A DNA stretch of 7,343 bases from CANJQJ01 sp964383565 (GTDB lineage Bacteria; Pseudomonadota; Alphaproteobacteria; Sphingomonadales; Sphingomonadaceae). The notes under the pieces are model-generated. The model searched no databases. It saw only the letters and a program-made list of their open reading frames with translations, and was not told where the DNA came from. How positions within the stretch are numbered: position 1 is the first letter of the stretch; every line of letters starts with the position of its first letter. The stretch spans positions 1-7,343 of the forward strand of contig CAYLIK010000155.1 of the NCBI GenBank assembly GCA_964383565.1, given 5' to 3'. This document shows positions 1 through 5,703 of the stretch, piece by piece. The position numbers were made by a program, and so were the translations under genes.

Positions 1-38
1 GGAGACCGCCTGACCCGAAAATATAAAAGGCGAGCCCC

Positions 39-404
39 ATGAACATCCTCTATGTCGAAGACGATCCGCTGCTGCGCCGGCACGTGCTGCACGAGTTGCT
101 GAAGTCACAGCATGATGTGGTCGAGGCCTGCAACGGCACGGAGGCCTGCTGGCTGCTCAACTATCATGGCGCCGATCTCGATCTCGTCATCACCGACATC
201 GATCTTGGCAGCGAGCTGGACGGCTGGGTCGTCGCCGAACATGCCCGGATCCTCTCGCACGGCGTCGGCATCATCTACGCCACGGGCGCCAAGGCCGATC
301 AGGAGCCGATGCCGAACACAGTGGTGCTGCCCAAGCCCTTTTCCGCGACCGCGCTGGAAAAGGCGATCGTCCAGGCCCAGGCGCTCACCGCCAGCATCCA
401 CTAG
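39..404 (+). CDS. Stand-alone response regulator receiver (CheY-like, 121 aa)
   Basis: This is a single phospho-receiver domain with no output domain, so it probably relays phosphate in a His-Asp pathway or acts by protein contact, as CheY or DivK-type regulators do. Visible hallmarks are the acidic pair D8/D9 after the first strand (ILYVEDD), the phospho-acceptor D53 in VITDID, the switch Thr at T82 in YATGA, and the invariant Lys K99 in LPKPF. It fills the usual length of about 120 residues and has no DNA-binding extension. The ATG at 39 has an AAAAGG Shine-Dalgarno-like tract at 25-30, giving 8-nt spacing. A TGA at 11-13 could be the end of an upstream partner gene, but too little is visible to name it. 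The gene converges on the ClpP-like gene with only 6 bases between the two stops. The partner kinase is unknown. Confidence 0.93.
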   Translation: MNILYVEDDPLLRRHVLHELLKSQHDVVEACNGTEACWLLNYHGADLDLVITDIDLGSELDGWVVAEHARILSHGVGIIYATGAKADQEPMPNTVVLPKPFSATALEKAIVQAQALTASIH

Positions 405-410
405 ATCCCG

Positions 411-980
411 CTACAACACCGCCTGGACGAGCCCCAGCTGAAGCGCCTCGTTGGCCTCGAGGTACAGGTTCTCGGTCGCGCGCTGGATCACATCGTCCAG
501 GTTCAGGCTCGATCCGAGGATCAGGTTCGCGAACCCCTCATTCTGGATCGCAATCGACGATTCGATCTCGTTGATCGTCGCCTTCAGCGAGGCGATGCAG
601 GTGGTCAGCGGCCCTTCCAGATGGATGTTCTTGGTAATCATCCGCTCGTGGATCATCACCCTGGTGCCGCGCGTCAGATAACGATTCTCGCGCGCGAAGA
701 AGCCCATGAAGGTCGCCCCGGCCGAATAGATCGCGGTCTTGCCGAGGAACACGATCCGCCGATCGGGATGCATGTCGCTATGGAAGCGGATATCCTCGCC
801 CATCATCCGCGCCACCTCCGGATCGCCGCCGAGCGTGGACAGCTCGACCACCACCAGCCCCTGCTGCGGCGCATTGGTCAGGCACTGCCGGAACCATTGA
901 TACATATTATAGTCGACCGCCCCGGTCAGCATGATCGAGGGGAATTCGAAGTCGGCAGGCGTCAGCAGCGGCAAGGTCAT
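411..980 (-). CDS. ClpP-fold (peptidase S14-like) protein with Asn at the catalytic Asp position
   Basis: This 189-aa protein has the ClpP/crotonase fold of ATP-dependent protease proteolytic subunits. An oxyanion-hole-like GG lies at G51-G52 (LSTLGGDP), in the place of SPGG in ClpP. S86 (IYSAGATF) and H111 (RVMIHER) are 25 residues apart, exactly as the catalytic Ser and His of E. coli ClpP. Aligning the C-terminal LEANEALQLGLV with the LSAPEAVEYGLV segment of E. coli ClpP puts N171 where the catalytic Asp should be. There is no signal peptide or membrane segment, so it is probably cytoplasmic. It is not the housekeeping clpP: motif context differs and no clpX or tig lies alongside. It may be a slow or altered peptidase or a non-proteolytic paralog. 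The ATG at 978-980 follows a weak AGAAAG ribosome-binding site. The family call is firm; activity and substrate are unknown. Confidence 0.87.
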   Translation of the reverse strand: MTLPLLTPADFEFPSIMLTGAVDYNMYQWFRQCLTNAPQQGLVVVELSTLGGDPEVARMMGEDIRFHSDMHPDRRIVFLGKTAIYSAGATFMGFFARENRYLTRGTRVMIHERMITKNIHLEGPLTTCIASLKATINEIESSIAIQNEGFANLILGSSLNLDDVIQRATENLYLEANEALQLGLVQAVL

Positions 981-1178
981 GGCGTTCTTTCTGAATAGGA
1001 AGCCGACACAACGACGCGGGCCGAGGTTGGTTTCAAGGAAAATACGAAGCGCGCCAGCCGCGTGTCAGCATCCGCCACCTTGTCATCCCGGACTTGATCC
1101 GGGATCCCGCTTTCTTCTTCTGCACCACCGGAAAGAAGCGGGATCCCGGATCAAGTCCGGGATGACGGAGTAAGGAGG
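981..1178. other. Non-coding gap between the ClpP-like and HTH genes
   Basis: No convincing gene is visible here. The first 80 or so bases should hold the promoter and leader of the minus-strand ClpP-like gene, but I see no clear -35/-10 pair. The rest is dominated by the inverted repeat at 1082-1166. Confidence 0.6.
1082..1166. repeat. Perfect 31-bp inverted repeat (dispersed alphaproteobacterial palindrome type)
   Basis: Arms 1082-1112 and 1136-1166 are perfect reverse complements over 31 bp, separated by a 23-nt spacer. Each arm also contains short internal palindromes (CCGGACTTGATCCGG-like and GGGATCCC). This sequence type (GTCATCCCGGACTTGATCCG) is, from general knowledge, a widely dispersed intergenic palindrome in sphingomonads and other alphaproteobacteria. 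It lies 13 bases beyond the stop of the minus-strand HTH gene, so in RNA it could act as a 3' stem or processing signal. No U-tract follows, so it is not a standard intrinsic terminator. Confidence 0.9.
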
Positions 1179-1358
1179 CTATCTAAGCTTGGAAATCTTC
1201 AGCCCGTCCACCTTCGCCCGATCCTTGATCGATTCCTCGCTGCGGGTGAGCGCCTTGGCCATCTGCTTCAGCGGCATGCCCTTCCCGGCGAGCGTATGGA
1301 GCTTCTGGATCTCGTCGCTCGTCCACGGCTGACGATGCCGCTCGAACCGTTCCGCCAT
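1179..1358 (-). CDS. Small SANT/Myb-like or GcrA-like helix-turn-helix protein (59 aa)
   Basis: This 59-aa basic protein has one recognisable module. A Trp-led helix (PWTSDEIQKLHTLAGKG, W12 onward) is followed by a helix-turn-helix pattern (MPLKQMAKALTRSEESIKDRAKVDGLK). This resembles the N-terminal DNA-binding segment of GcrA-type regulators and small SANT/Myb-like proteins, so it probably binds DNA. It lacks a GcrA-like C-terminal domain and is too short to be GcrA itself. The ATG at 1356-1358 is preferred because a strong purine-rich GGGGAGAGG lies just upstream on the minus strand. A GTG immediately before it would add one residue. The stop is TAG at 1179-1181. The gene reads away from the amber-split gene to its right. 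Target and role are unknown. Confidence 0.75.
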   Translation of the reverse strand: MAERFERHRQPWTSDEIQKLHTLAGKGMPLKQMAKALTRSEESIKDRAKVDGLKISKLR

Positions 1359-1390
1359 CACCCTCTCCCCAAAAAACCCTCCCTACCAGA

Positions 1391-1449
1391 TCCTCCCCGG
1401 CACGGGGAGGGGACATCGCCTAAAGCCCTCTCCCGCAAGCGGGAGAGGG
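1391..1449. repeat. Pair of GC-rich palindromes (cluster A)
   Basis: Two hairpins are visible. CCTCCCCG (1392-1399) pairs with CGGGGAGG (1403-1410) across a 3-nt loop. CCCTCTCCCG (1426-1435) pairs with CGGGAGAGGG (1440-1449) across a 4-nt CAAG loop. The flanks (AGATCCTCCC before, a TTGGGTGAGGG tail after) recur in the second cluster at 2382-2475, which marks this as a dispersed intergenic repeat family and not a one-off terminator. It sits upstream of the minus-strand HTH gene and left of the amber-split gene. Confidence 0.82.
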
Positions 1450-1521
1450 TTGGGTGAGGGTCTTCTTCTACCTCAAACTTCTTCACTCTACAAAACCATA
1501 TCAGAAAATCCACTTTCCTAC

Positions 1522-1542
1522 ACATAACCATATAGGTTATGT
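1522..1542. promoter_or_regulatory. Operator-like palindrome over the start of the terminase-like gene
   Basis: ACATAACC (1522-1529) and GGTTATGT (1535-1542) are perfect 8-bp inverted arms around an ATATA centre. The palindrome lies at the end of an unusually AT-rich stretch (about 1461-1540) in a GC-rich neighbourhood, and its right arm contains the first ATG (1539). This suits a repressor site or promoter core. If it overlaps the promoter, translation may start at the next ATG (1551) instead. No -35/-10 pair could be assigned with confidence. Confidence 0.45.
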
Positions 1543-2375
1543 CGAGCGGCATGATCCACAGCCTCCGCCAGATGAAGACCCCCGCCCAGCGCGCCAAACT
1601 CCTCGACTTCACCCCCGTCCCGCGCGACAAGCCCCGCGCCGACGGCTGGACGCCCGATCGCCAGCAGGCGTTCCTCGAGGCGCTGGCCGATTGCGGCGTC
1701 GTCAGCCGGGCGGCGCGGATGGTCGGCATGGCGCCGGAGGGGGCCTATGCGCTCCGCCGCCACCCGCACGGCCGCAGCTTTTCCGAAGCATGGGACCGCG
1801 CGCAGGATGTCGGCGTCCAGTATATCCGCGACATCGCAATCGAGCGCGCGATCGAGGGCGTCCCCGTCCCGATCTTCTGGCAGGACAAGCAGGTCGGCGA
1901 GCGCCGCGAATATGACGCGCGCCTGTTCATGTATGTCCTGCGCCACAACGATCCCGATCGCTACGGCACCGGCAGCCCCGCCTACCGCCTCAGCCCCGCG
2001 ACCGTCGCGAAGCTGCGCGGCGAATGGGAATATGAACGGCTGGAGGCCGAAAGGTAGAAAGGGCAATCGACGTACAAGGAGCTCAGCGCGAGACTCGAAG
2101 GCATCTATCAGAACATCCTGGCGCGCGAGCAGGTCGAGTGGGAGCGCGACGCCCCCGAACGCGAACGGCGCGAGCGGGAAAAGCATGAGGCCCGCCTGGC
2201 GGAGCGCGAGGCTGTCGGCCTGCTCGGCCCAATCGACCCCCTCAACCTCCGCCCGCCAATCCCGCCACAGGTCCCCTCGCCCCACGCCAAGCCCGGCTAC
2301 GAATATCCGCGCAACTGGAGCCCCCAAACCCTCCTCCCGCCCCCACCCGAAGGCCCAACGATCCGCACCCTCTAA
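1539..2375 (+). pseudogene. Terminase-small-subunit-like HTH protein, split by an in-frame amber codon
   Basis: The frame opened by the ATG at 1539 codes for 172 residues, meets a TAG at 2055-2057, and then stays open in the same frame for 105 further codons to a TAA at 2373-2375. Residues 36-75 hold a helix-turn-helix typical of phage terminase small subunits (GWTPDRQQAFLEAL, then SRAARMVGMAPEGAYALRR). The middle part (IERAIEGVPVPIFWQ, RLFMYVLRHNDPDRYG) matches a hypothetical family I recognise from sphingomonads. The post-amber part is a charged Glu/Arg helix followed by a Pro-rich tail (PPIPPQVPSP, LLPPPPEG) and lacks its own in-frame ATG. Codon bias looks the same on both sides, so the stop is probably recent. 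Possible readings are a nonsense mutation giving a 172-aa truncated product, readthrough, or a sequencing error. No other phage genes are near, so a chromosomal DNA-binding role is as likely as a phage remnant. Confidence 0.75.
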
Positions 2376-2381
2376 CTAGAT

Positions 2382-2475
2382 CCTCCCTGCTCCGCGGGGA
2401 GGGGGACCGCCGAAACGGCGGTAGAGAGGTGCCTCAAAGCCCCTCCCCTTCAGGGGAGGGGTTGGGGTGGGGGCT
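2382..2475. repeat. Cluster of three GC-rich palindromes (cluster B)
   Basis: Three consecutive hairpins are visible. CCTCCCTGC (2382-2390) pairs with GCGGGGAGG (2394-2402), with one wobble. ACCGCCG (2406-2412) pairs with CGGCGGT (2416-2422). CCCCTCCCC (2440-2448) pairs with GGGGAGGGG (2453-2461) across TTCA. A TTGGGGTGGGGGC tail ends the block. Order and flanking words match cluster A at 1391-1449. It begins 6 bases after the TAA of the amber-split gene, so it may also act as that gene's 3' end signal. Confidence 0.82.
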
Positions 2476-2507
2476 ACCCTTCACGCGACCGACGCCCTAC
2501 TCCTTCA

Positions 2508-2651
2508 GGGAATGGCGAGAATTTCGTCAGGCCTGAGCGAGCATGATGTTTTTACGGGACCCGGAGCGCAGCGTACTTGCAGGTACGTGAGCACCGGCAG
2601 CCCGTAAAAGCGTCGTGCGCAGCCGGGCATGGCGGAATTATCGCTATTCCC
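2508..2651 (+). ncRNA. Long hairpin (144 nt), candidate structured RNA or palindromic mobile repeat
   Basis: Bases 2508-2558 can pair with 2601-2651 almost continuously, and the tip 2561-2576 pairs with 2583-2597 around a 6-nt TTGCAG loop. The best blocks are 2541-2558 with 2601-2618 (18 bp), 2520-2529 with 2630-2639 (10 bp) and 2508-2518 with 2641-2651 (11 bp). Most imperfect positions in these blocks are T opposite G (for example 2544/2615, 2547/2612, 2549/2610, 2524/2635, 2527/2632, 2534/2625; also G2514/T2645). In a plus-strand RNA these are G-U pairs; in a minus-strand RNA they would be A-C mismatches. That points to a folded plus-strand transcript. No family is recognised. It could equally be a MITE- or REP-like element. 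Its right arm covers the last codons and stop of the DUF2945 gene. Confidence 0.6.
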
Positions 2652-2850
2652 GCGTCAGCGCCTCAGCCTTGTGCGCCGCCGTCTTCCCCTCATCGGTCTC
2701 GACAATATATTCCGGATTGTCCGAAGAGGCGGCGACCTTGTGGCCCTTGATCCTGGTAGGGCTAGTCTGCTTCTTGACGACCTTGCCATGCGCCGTACCG
2801 GCGTGGCTCTTCCATGTGACCTTGGCGCCGGGTTTGAAAGTTTGGGGCAT
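2644..2850 (-). CDS. DUF2945 (hypervirulence-associated TUDOR-like) small protein, 68 aa
   Basis: This 68-residue basic protein matches the DUF2945/HVA1 family in full. It has the opening KPGAKVTWKSHAGTAHGKVVKK, the family's signature-like IKGHKVAASSDNPEYIVETD, and the closing KTAAHKAEAL. The fold is a small TUDOR-like beta barrel and the bacterial function is not established. The ATG at 2848-2850 follows TAGGAAC on the minus strand at suitable spacing. It is divergent from the large nuclease-like gene, with 88 bases between the two starts. Its last codons and TAG stop (2644-2646) lie inside the right arm of the 2508-2651 hairpin, so the gene's 3' end and the palindrome are physically merged. 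Confidence 0.9.
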   Translation of the reverse strand: MPQTFKPGAKVTWKSHAGTAHGKVVKKQTSPTRIKGHKVAASSDNPEYIVETDEGKTAAHKAEALTRE

Positions 2851-2938
2851 CAGAAGTTCCTACGCCTGACCCTCAGTGTTAATAGAGGGAATGATCGAGC
2901 ATGAAGTCTTCCAAATTCAGCTCTAGGGGGAAAGAACG
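2851..2938. promoter_or_regulatory. Divergent intergenic region with the RBS of the nuclease-like gene
   Basis: These 88 bases must hold the start signals for both the DUF2945 gene (leftward) and the nuclease-like gene (rightward). AGGGGG at 2925-2930, 8 bases before the TTG at 2939, is a credible ribosome-binding site and supports that start. An 11-codon upstream reading frame (ATG 2891 to TAG 2924-2926) precedes it in the same frame. No confident promoter boxes were found. Confidence 0.5.
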
Positions 2939-5419
2939 TTGACGAGCTTGTCTGTATCCATAAGCCTAAGACCGACACGCGTTGCGCTTTTGACAAACCC
3001 AAACGATTTTACCTCAATAAAGCACTTCATGCAGATTTGCTGCTGCCTGTGGGGCGGAACATTCAATCCAATCGTGCCGATTTATCGGACTACGCCCAAG
3101 CAGTGGCGAGACTCCCGCAGCTTAAAAGAAAGCCCACGCTCAGTCGCTCGCGGATATATCGAGTTTTTTGAACCCGATGCATACATTGAAGCGAAAACGG
3201 GACTTCTTGAAGAGGCAGGATTGGAATCTTTTCGTACCCCCCATGCCTTTCAAACCCGCGCCATTTTACTCGAAGACATGATTACCGATCGCAATAAACG
3301 CGGCTGGAATGAGCCGTGTCTTGGGTTGAGCATTATCGACGCCATGGCCCAAGTTTATCGCGATGAGCAACGGTTTCAACTTCGCAAACCTTCTCCATCA
3401 TTCCTAGTTAAGTCCCAACCTGGTAATGCGCTAGCAGAAATCATGTTTGGTGTTTACCCGGCGGATCGCGGCATAGATTATATCTCGAAGTCTTATGAAA
3501 ACGTATTCAGCCCAGATATCGTAGACCCCACGCCCGCGATCTGGCGGAACGTATTTCTGGAAGGGAGCTTCACTCCACTTAAGCTCACGCGTCATAAGAT
3601 TGAAACAACACGAAACTGGCACGATGATTTAGTGATCTTCGTGTTCGATCCCGAAAATCCTCTTGATGTTATTGATCTCTGGAACATTAAACTCGAACCT
3701 AACCCAATACTACCAGTCCCATTGATGTGGTGGGGTGAACTGTTAGACGATTTACGCCGAGTCCTGATGGATCAACATCAACCTGTCCGTGGAAATCCGA
3801 GTGGGCTTATGCATCGTGGCACGGTCGAATTTGCCCGATCGATTTCAACAGAAGACGCCGAACATCTAGCCGAAATGCTGAAAGAGGGCATGCCAACGGG
3901 GGGATTCTCCGTAAAATATTGGCGCACGAAAATTTGGCAGCCCAAGTCAGAAGATCACTTTCTTAGCCACCGAAGACTTATCGCAACCGTAAATGAACGC
4001 CGCGAAGAACTTGCCGTTGATCAGAGCGGACTCTCGACAAAATTTGCGGTCGCTTCGCCAGATTTTGCAGAACGTTATAGCGGAGGAGAAATGCGGTGGG
4101 TCAATTCTTTAAAGATCTCTTATGTACCGGACGAATCTATCAGCACTGTTCTCCCCTTCAATACGTTTGATCCGGAATGGCCACGGCGGCGTGGTTACAG
4201 CGAATCCGCAATGATCGGATCCGAAGGTTGGTCATTTCCCCAGCGGTGGAAAGATTGGTCGCAATCAGTCGCTTTAATGTCGGGCGAGCAGGCGGTAGCA
4301 AGTTCGCTGGATCGGCTCGGCATAAATGCAAAGCTCTCGGAGCCGGGCCACATTGCGAAACAAATTATTGATCATTTGGGCGGCATCCGAGGAATCTACC
4401 TGCTCAAGAATGAACGTACCCTTATGATGCTAAATGAAATGGCAGGGGGCATAAGACGTAAAGGCACCGATGGAGCTTCCGAGGAAATTTTCGATCGTCG
4501 CTCGCGAAGTGTCAAAGATTGGACAGATCTTATCTCGCGCCTCAAAACCCAAAAAATGGCGCCCAATATTACTCTTCAAAATTTCACTGATAAGGGCGTT
4601 ATTCAACTCGGTTTACGTACCACTTGTCCGAACTGTAAATCGACGAACTGGCATAGCTTATCTATAGCAGACTATTCGTTAAATTGCGAACGCTGCCGGC
4701 GAGATTATAGATTTCCTCAAGCGAACCTGCAGAAGCAAAATGGAAACTGGTCATATCGCGCTGTTGGCCCCTTTGCCGTGCCAGATTTTGCCCGAGGGTC
4801 TTATGGCGCTCTACTGGCGCTCAACGTCATTGGAAGTATGGGAATGTCTATGTGCCGCATGTCCTTTTCCACGGCCATGTCTCTTACATTCGACGGCATA
4901 GAAGCCGAAGCGGACTACGTGGCATGGTGGACAAGCGATCGATCTGAGCAGAATATTCCTCCAGAATTGGTTGTTGGCGAGGCAAAATCTTTCGGCCGAG
5001 GCGACTTACTCAAGGAAAGTGATTTTACAAAATTACGCGCGATTGCACGGAAAATTCCTGGCACGACTTTTGTAATATCAGTCTTAAGAGATCATTTTAC
5101 AAAGAATGAAAAGGTATTGCTCAAAAAGTTCTCAATCTGGTGCCGCCGAGGGAGCGAACAAGATCGGCCGTTAGGAAACGTAGTGCTATTAACGAGCAGG
5201 GAGCTTTTCTTCGAATTTTCTCTGGACGCAACGTGGAGAGATTTGGGAGAGCCCTATGCCACCTTCGTCGAACGTTATAGAAATACCCATACATTAAAGG
5301 GTTTGGCAGAGGCGACGCAGAGTATTTATCTGGGCCTGCCTCTTTTTTATGAGGATATGGACGCGAAACTAAAAATTAGGGCACAGCGACTTACAAATCG
5401 TCAGAAGAACAAAGCTTAG
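2939..5419 (+). CDS. Zinc-ribbon plus PD-(D/E)xK nuclease-like protein (826 aa), probably horizontally acquired
   Basis: I do not recognise the family. The N-terminus (residues 11-46) looks like a strand-helix-strand unit with the distinctive CCCLWGGTFNPIVP. The long middle has no motif I can name. A zinc ribbon follows, CxxC-x16-CxxC, with C563, C566, C583 and C586. Next comes a restriction-endonuclease-like core: D659 in EAEADYVAWW, then E681 and K683 in LVVGEAKSFG, followed by a helix-strand tail (FTKLRAIARK, TTFVISVLRD) as in PD-(D/E)xK nucleases. By inference it cuts or processes nucleic acid, perhaps as a defence effector. Start is TTG at 2939, chosen for its AGGGGG site and because the next ATG (residue 31) would cut into the conserved-looking N-terminus. 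G+C is 28/60 and 27/60 in samples at 3001 and 4981, against 44/60 at 1741, with TTA, ATA and AGA codons frequent, which indicates transfer. No partner gene is co-oriented within 290 bases. Confidence 0.8.
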   Translation: MTSLSVSISLRPTRVALLTNPNDFTSIKHFMQICCCLWGGTFNPIVPIYRTTPKQWRDSRSLKESPRSVARGYIEFFEPDAYIEAKTGLLEEAGLESFRTPHAFQTRAILLEDMITDRNKRGWNEPCLGLSIIDAMAQVYRDEQRFQLRKPSPSFLVKSQPGNALAEIMFGVYPADRGIDYISKSYENVFSPDIVDPTPAIWRNVFLEGSFTPLKLTRHKIETTRNWHDDLVIFVFDPENPLDVIDLWNIKLEPNPILPVPLMWWGELLDDLRRVLMDQHQPVRGNPSGLMHRGTVEFARSISTEDAEHLAEMLKEGMPTGGFSVKYWRTKIWQPKSEDHFLSHRRLIATVNERREELAVDQSGLSTKFAVASPDFAERYSGGEMRWVNSLKISYVPDESISTVLPFNTFDPEWPRRRGYSESAMIGSEGWSFPQRWKDWSQSVALMSGEQAVASSLDRLGINAKLSEPGHIAKQIIDHLGGIRGIYLLKNERTLMMLNEMAGGIRRKGTDGASEEIFDRRSRSVKDWTDLISRLKTQKMAPNITLQNFTDKGVIQLGLRTTCPNCKSTNWHSLSIADYSLNCERCRRDYRFPQANLQKQNGNWSYRAVGPFAVPDFARGSYGALLALNVIGSMGMSMCRMSFSTAMSLTFDGIEAEADYVAWWTSDRSEQNIPPELVVGEAKSFGRGDLLKESDFTKLRAIARKIPGTTFVISVLRDHFTKNEKVLLKKFSIWCRRGSEQDRPLGNVVLLTSRELFFEFSLDATWRDLGEPYATFVERYRNTHTLKGLAEATQSIYLGLPLFYEDMDAKLKIRAQRLTNRQKNKA

Positions 5420-5504
5420 AGCTAGGCTCTCACTCCTCCTCCATCCGCAGAGCGGCGATGAACGCTTCCTGCTGGATGCTCACGCTCCCATAATCCCGCA
5501 TCCG

Positions 5505-5549
5505 AGCGAACCTGCGCAAAGCAACCCCGTTGCTTCGCGCGGCTTCGCT
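5505..5549. repeat. 45-bp palindromic insertion inside the lepA fragment
   Basis: Arms 5505-5525 and 5529-5549 are complementary at 18 of 21 positions around a CCC loop. The intact lepA has no counterpart between its KEGK and RMRE codons, so this is an insertion into the fragment. It shifts the frame. It resembles the small mobile palindromes (REP or RPE type) known from alphaproteobacteria, but I cannot assign a named family. Confidence 0.72.
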
Positions 5550-5550
5550 T

Positions 5551-5663
5551 GCCCTCTTTCTGCTTGTCGATCAGCTTGCGCTTGCGGCTGGCGTCGCCGC
5601 CGTAGCATTTGGCGGTCACGTCCTTGCGCAGCGCCGCGATCGTCTCGCGCGCGATCACCTTGC
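5551..5663. repeat. Near-identical direct repeat of the lepA 3' region (copy 1; copy 2 at 6366-6478)
   Basis: This 113-bp block recurs 815 bases downstream without gaps. The only difference is T5571 versus G6386, which changes Leu in the intact lepA to Ile here. Homology stops abruptly at 5663/5664, about 20 bases before the parDE operator. The direct repeats bracket parDE and could support its precise loss by homologous recombination. Confidence 0.93.
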
Positions 5664-5684
5664 AGCCTGTCGCTCATCATACTA

Positions 5685-5703
5685 TGTACGACATTATCGT
5701 ACA
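5685..5703. promoter_or_regulatory. Probable ParD operator palindrome
   Basis: TGTACGA (5685-5691) and TCGTACA (5697-5703) are perfect inverted arms around CATTA, ending 10 bases before the parD ATG. Type II antitoxins with a ribbon-helix-helix fold bind such sites upstream of their own operon and repress it, more strongly with toxin bound. The position makes autoregulation of this pair likely. A TACTAT at 5680-5685 is a possible -10 box, without a well-spaced -35. Confidence 0.68.

Larger units (their letters stand above)
5430..5663 (-). pseudogene. lepA: Displaced lepA 3'-end fragment, frameshifted
   Basis: Read on the minus strand this is the last part of LepA/EF-4 from VIARETIAALRKDV through DKQKEGK. 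After a frame break it continues as RMRDYGSVSIQQEAFIAALR and ends MEEE with a TGA at 5430-5432. Everything upstream of the Ile-Ala-Arg-Glu-Thr segment is missing, so it cannot make a GTPase. The break is caused by the palindrome at 5505-5549. Bases 5551-5663 match the intact lepA at 6366-6478 in 112 of 113 positions; the last 75 or so bases are clearly more diverged, mostly at silent sites. The stop lies 10 bases from the end of the convergent nuclease-like gene. It is best read as the former native lepA terminus left behind by an insertion. Confidence 0.88.

Noticed and set aside
1..13. Possible 3' end of an upstream gene ending in TGA at 11-13
   Set aside because: Only about three codons are visible, too few to distinguish from chance.
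1518..2327. Long minus-strand open frame (269 codons) opposite the amber-split gene
   Set aside because: It is the antisense shadow of a GC-rich coding region. Its product is low-complexity, rich in Ala/Arg/Leu with no motif, while the plus-strand frame shows a clear HTH and coherent codon use.
2891..2926. 11-codon upstream reading frame as a leader peptide for the nuclease-like gene
   Set aside because: There is no clear ribosome-binding site and no attenuation-like structure, so it is too short to support as a gene.
5418..5430. Short AGAGC/GCTCT hairpin at the stop of the nuclease-like gene as a terminator
   Set aside because: It has only five base pairs and no following T-tract.
5422..5658. 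A 78-aa minus-strand gene in the lepA fragment
   Set aside because: Its N-terminal half is the LepA C-terminal domain and its C-terminal half is frame-shifted LepA sequence beyond the palindrome, so it is debris and not a new gene.
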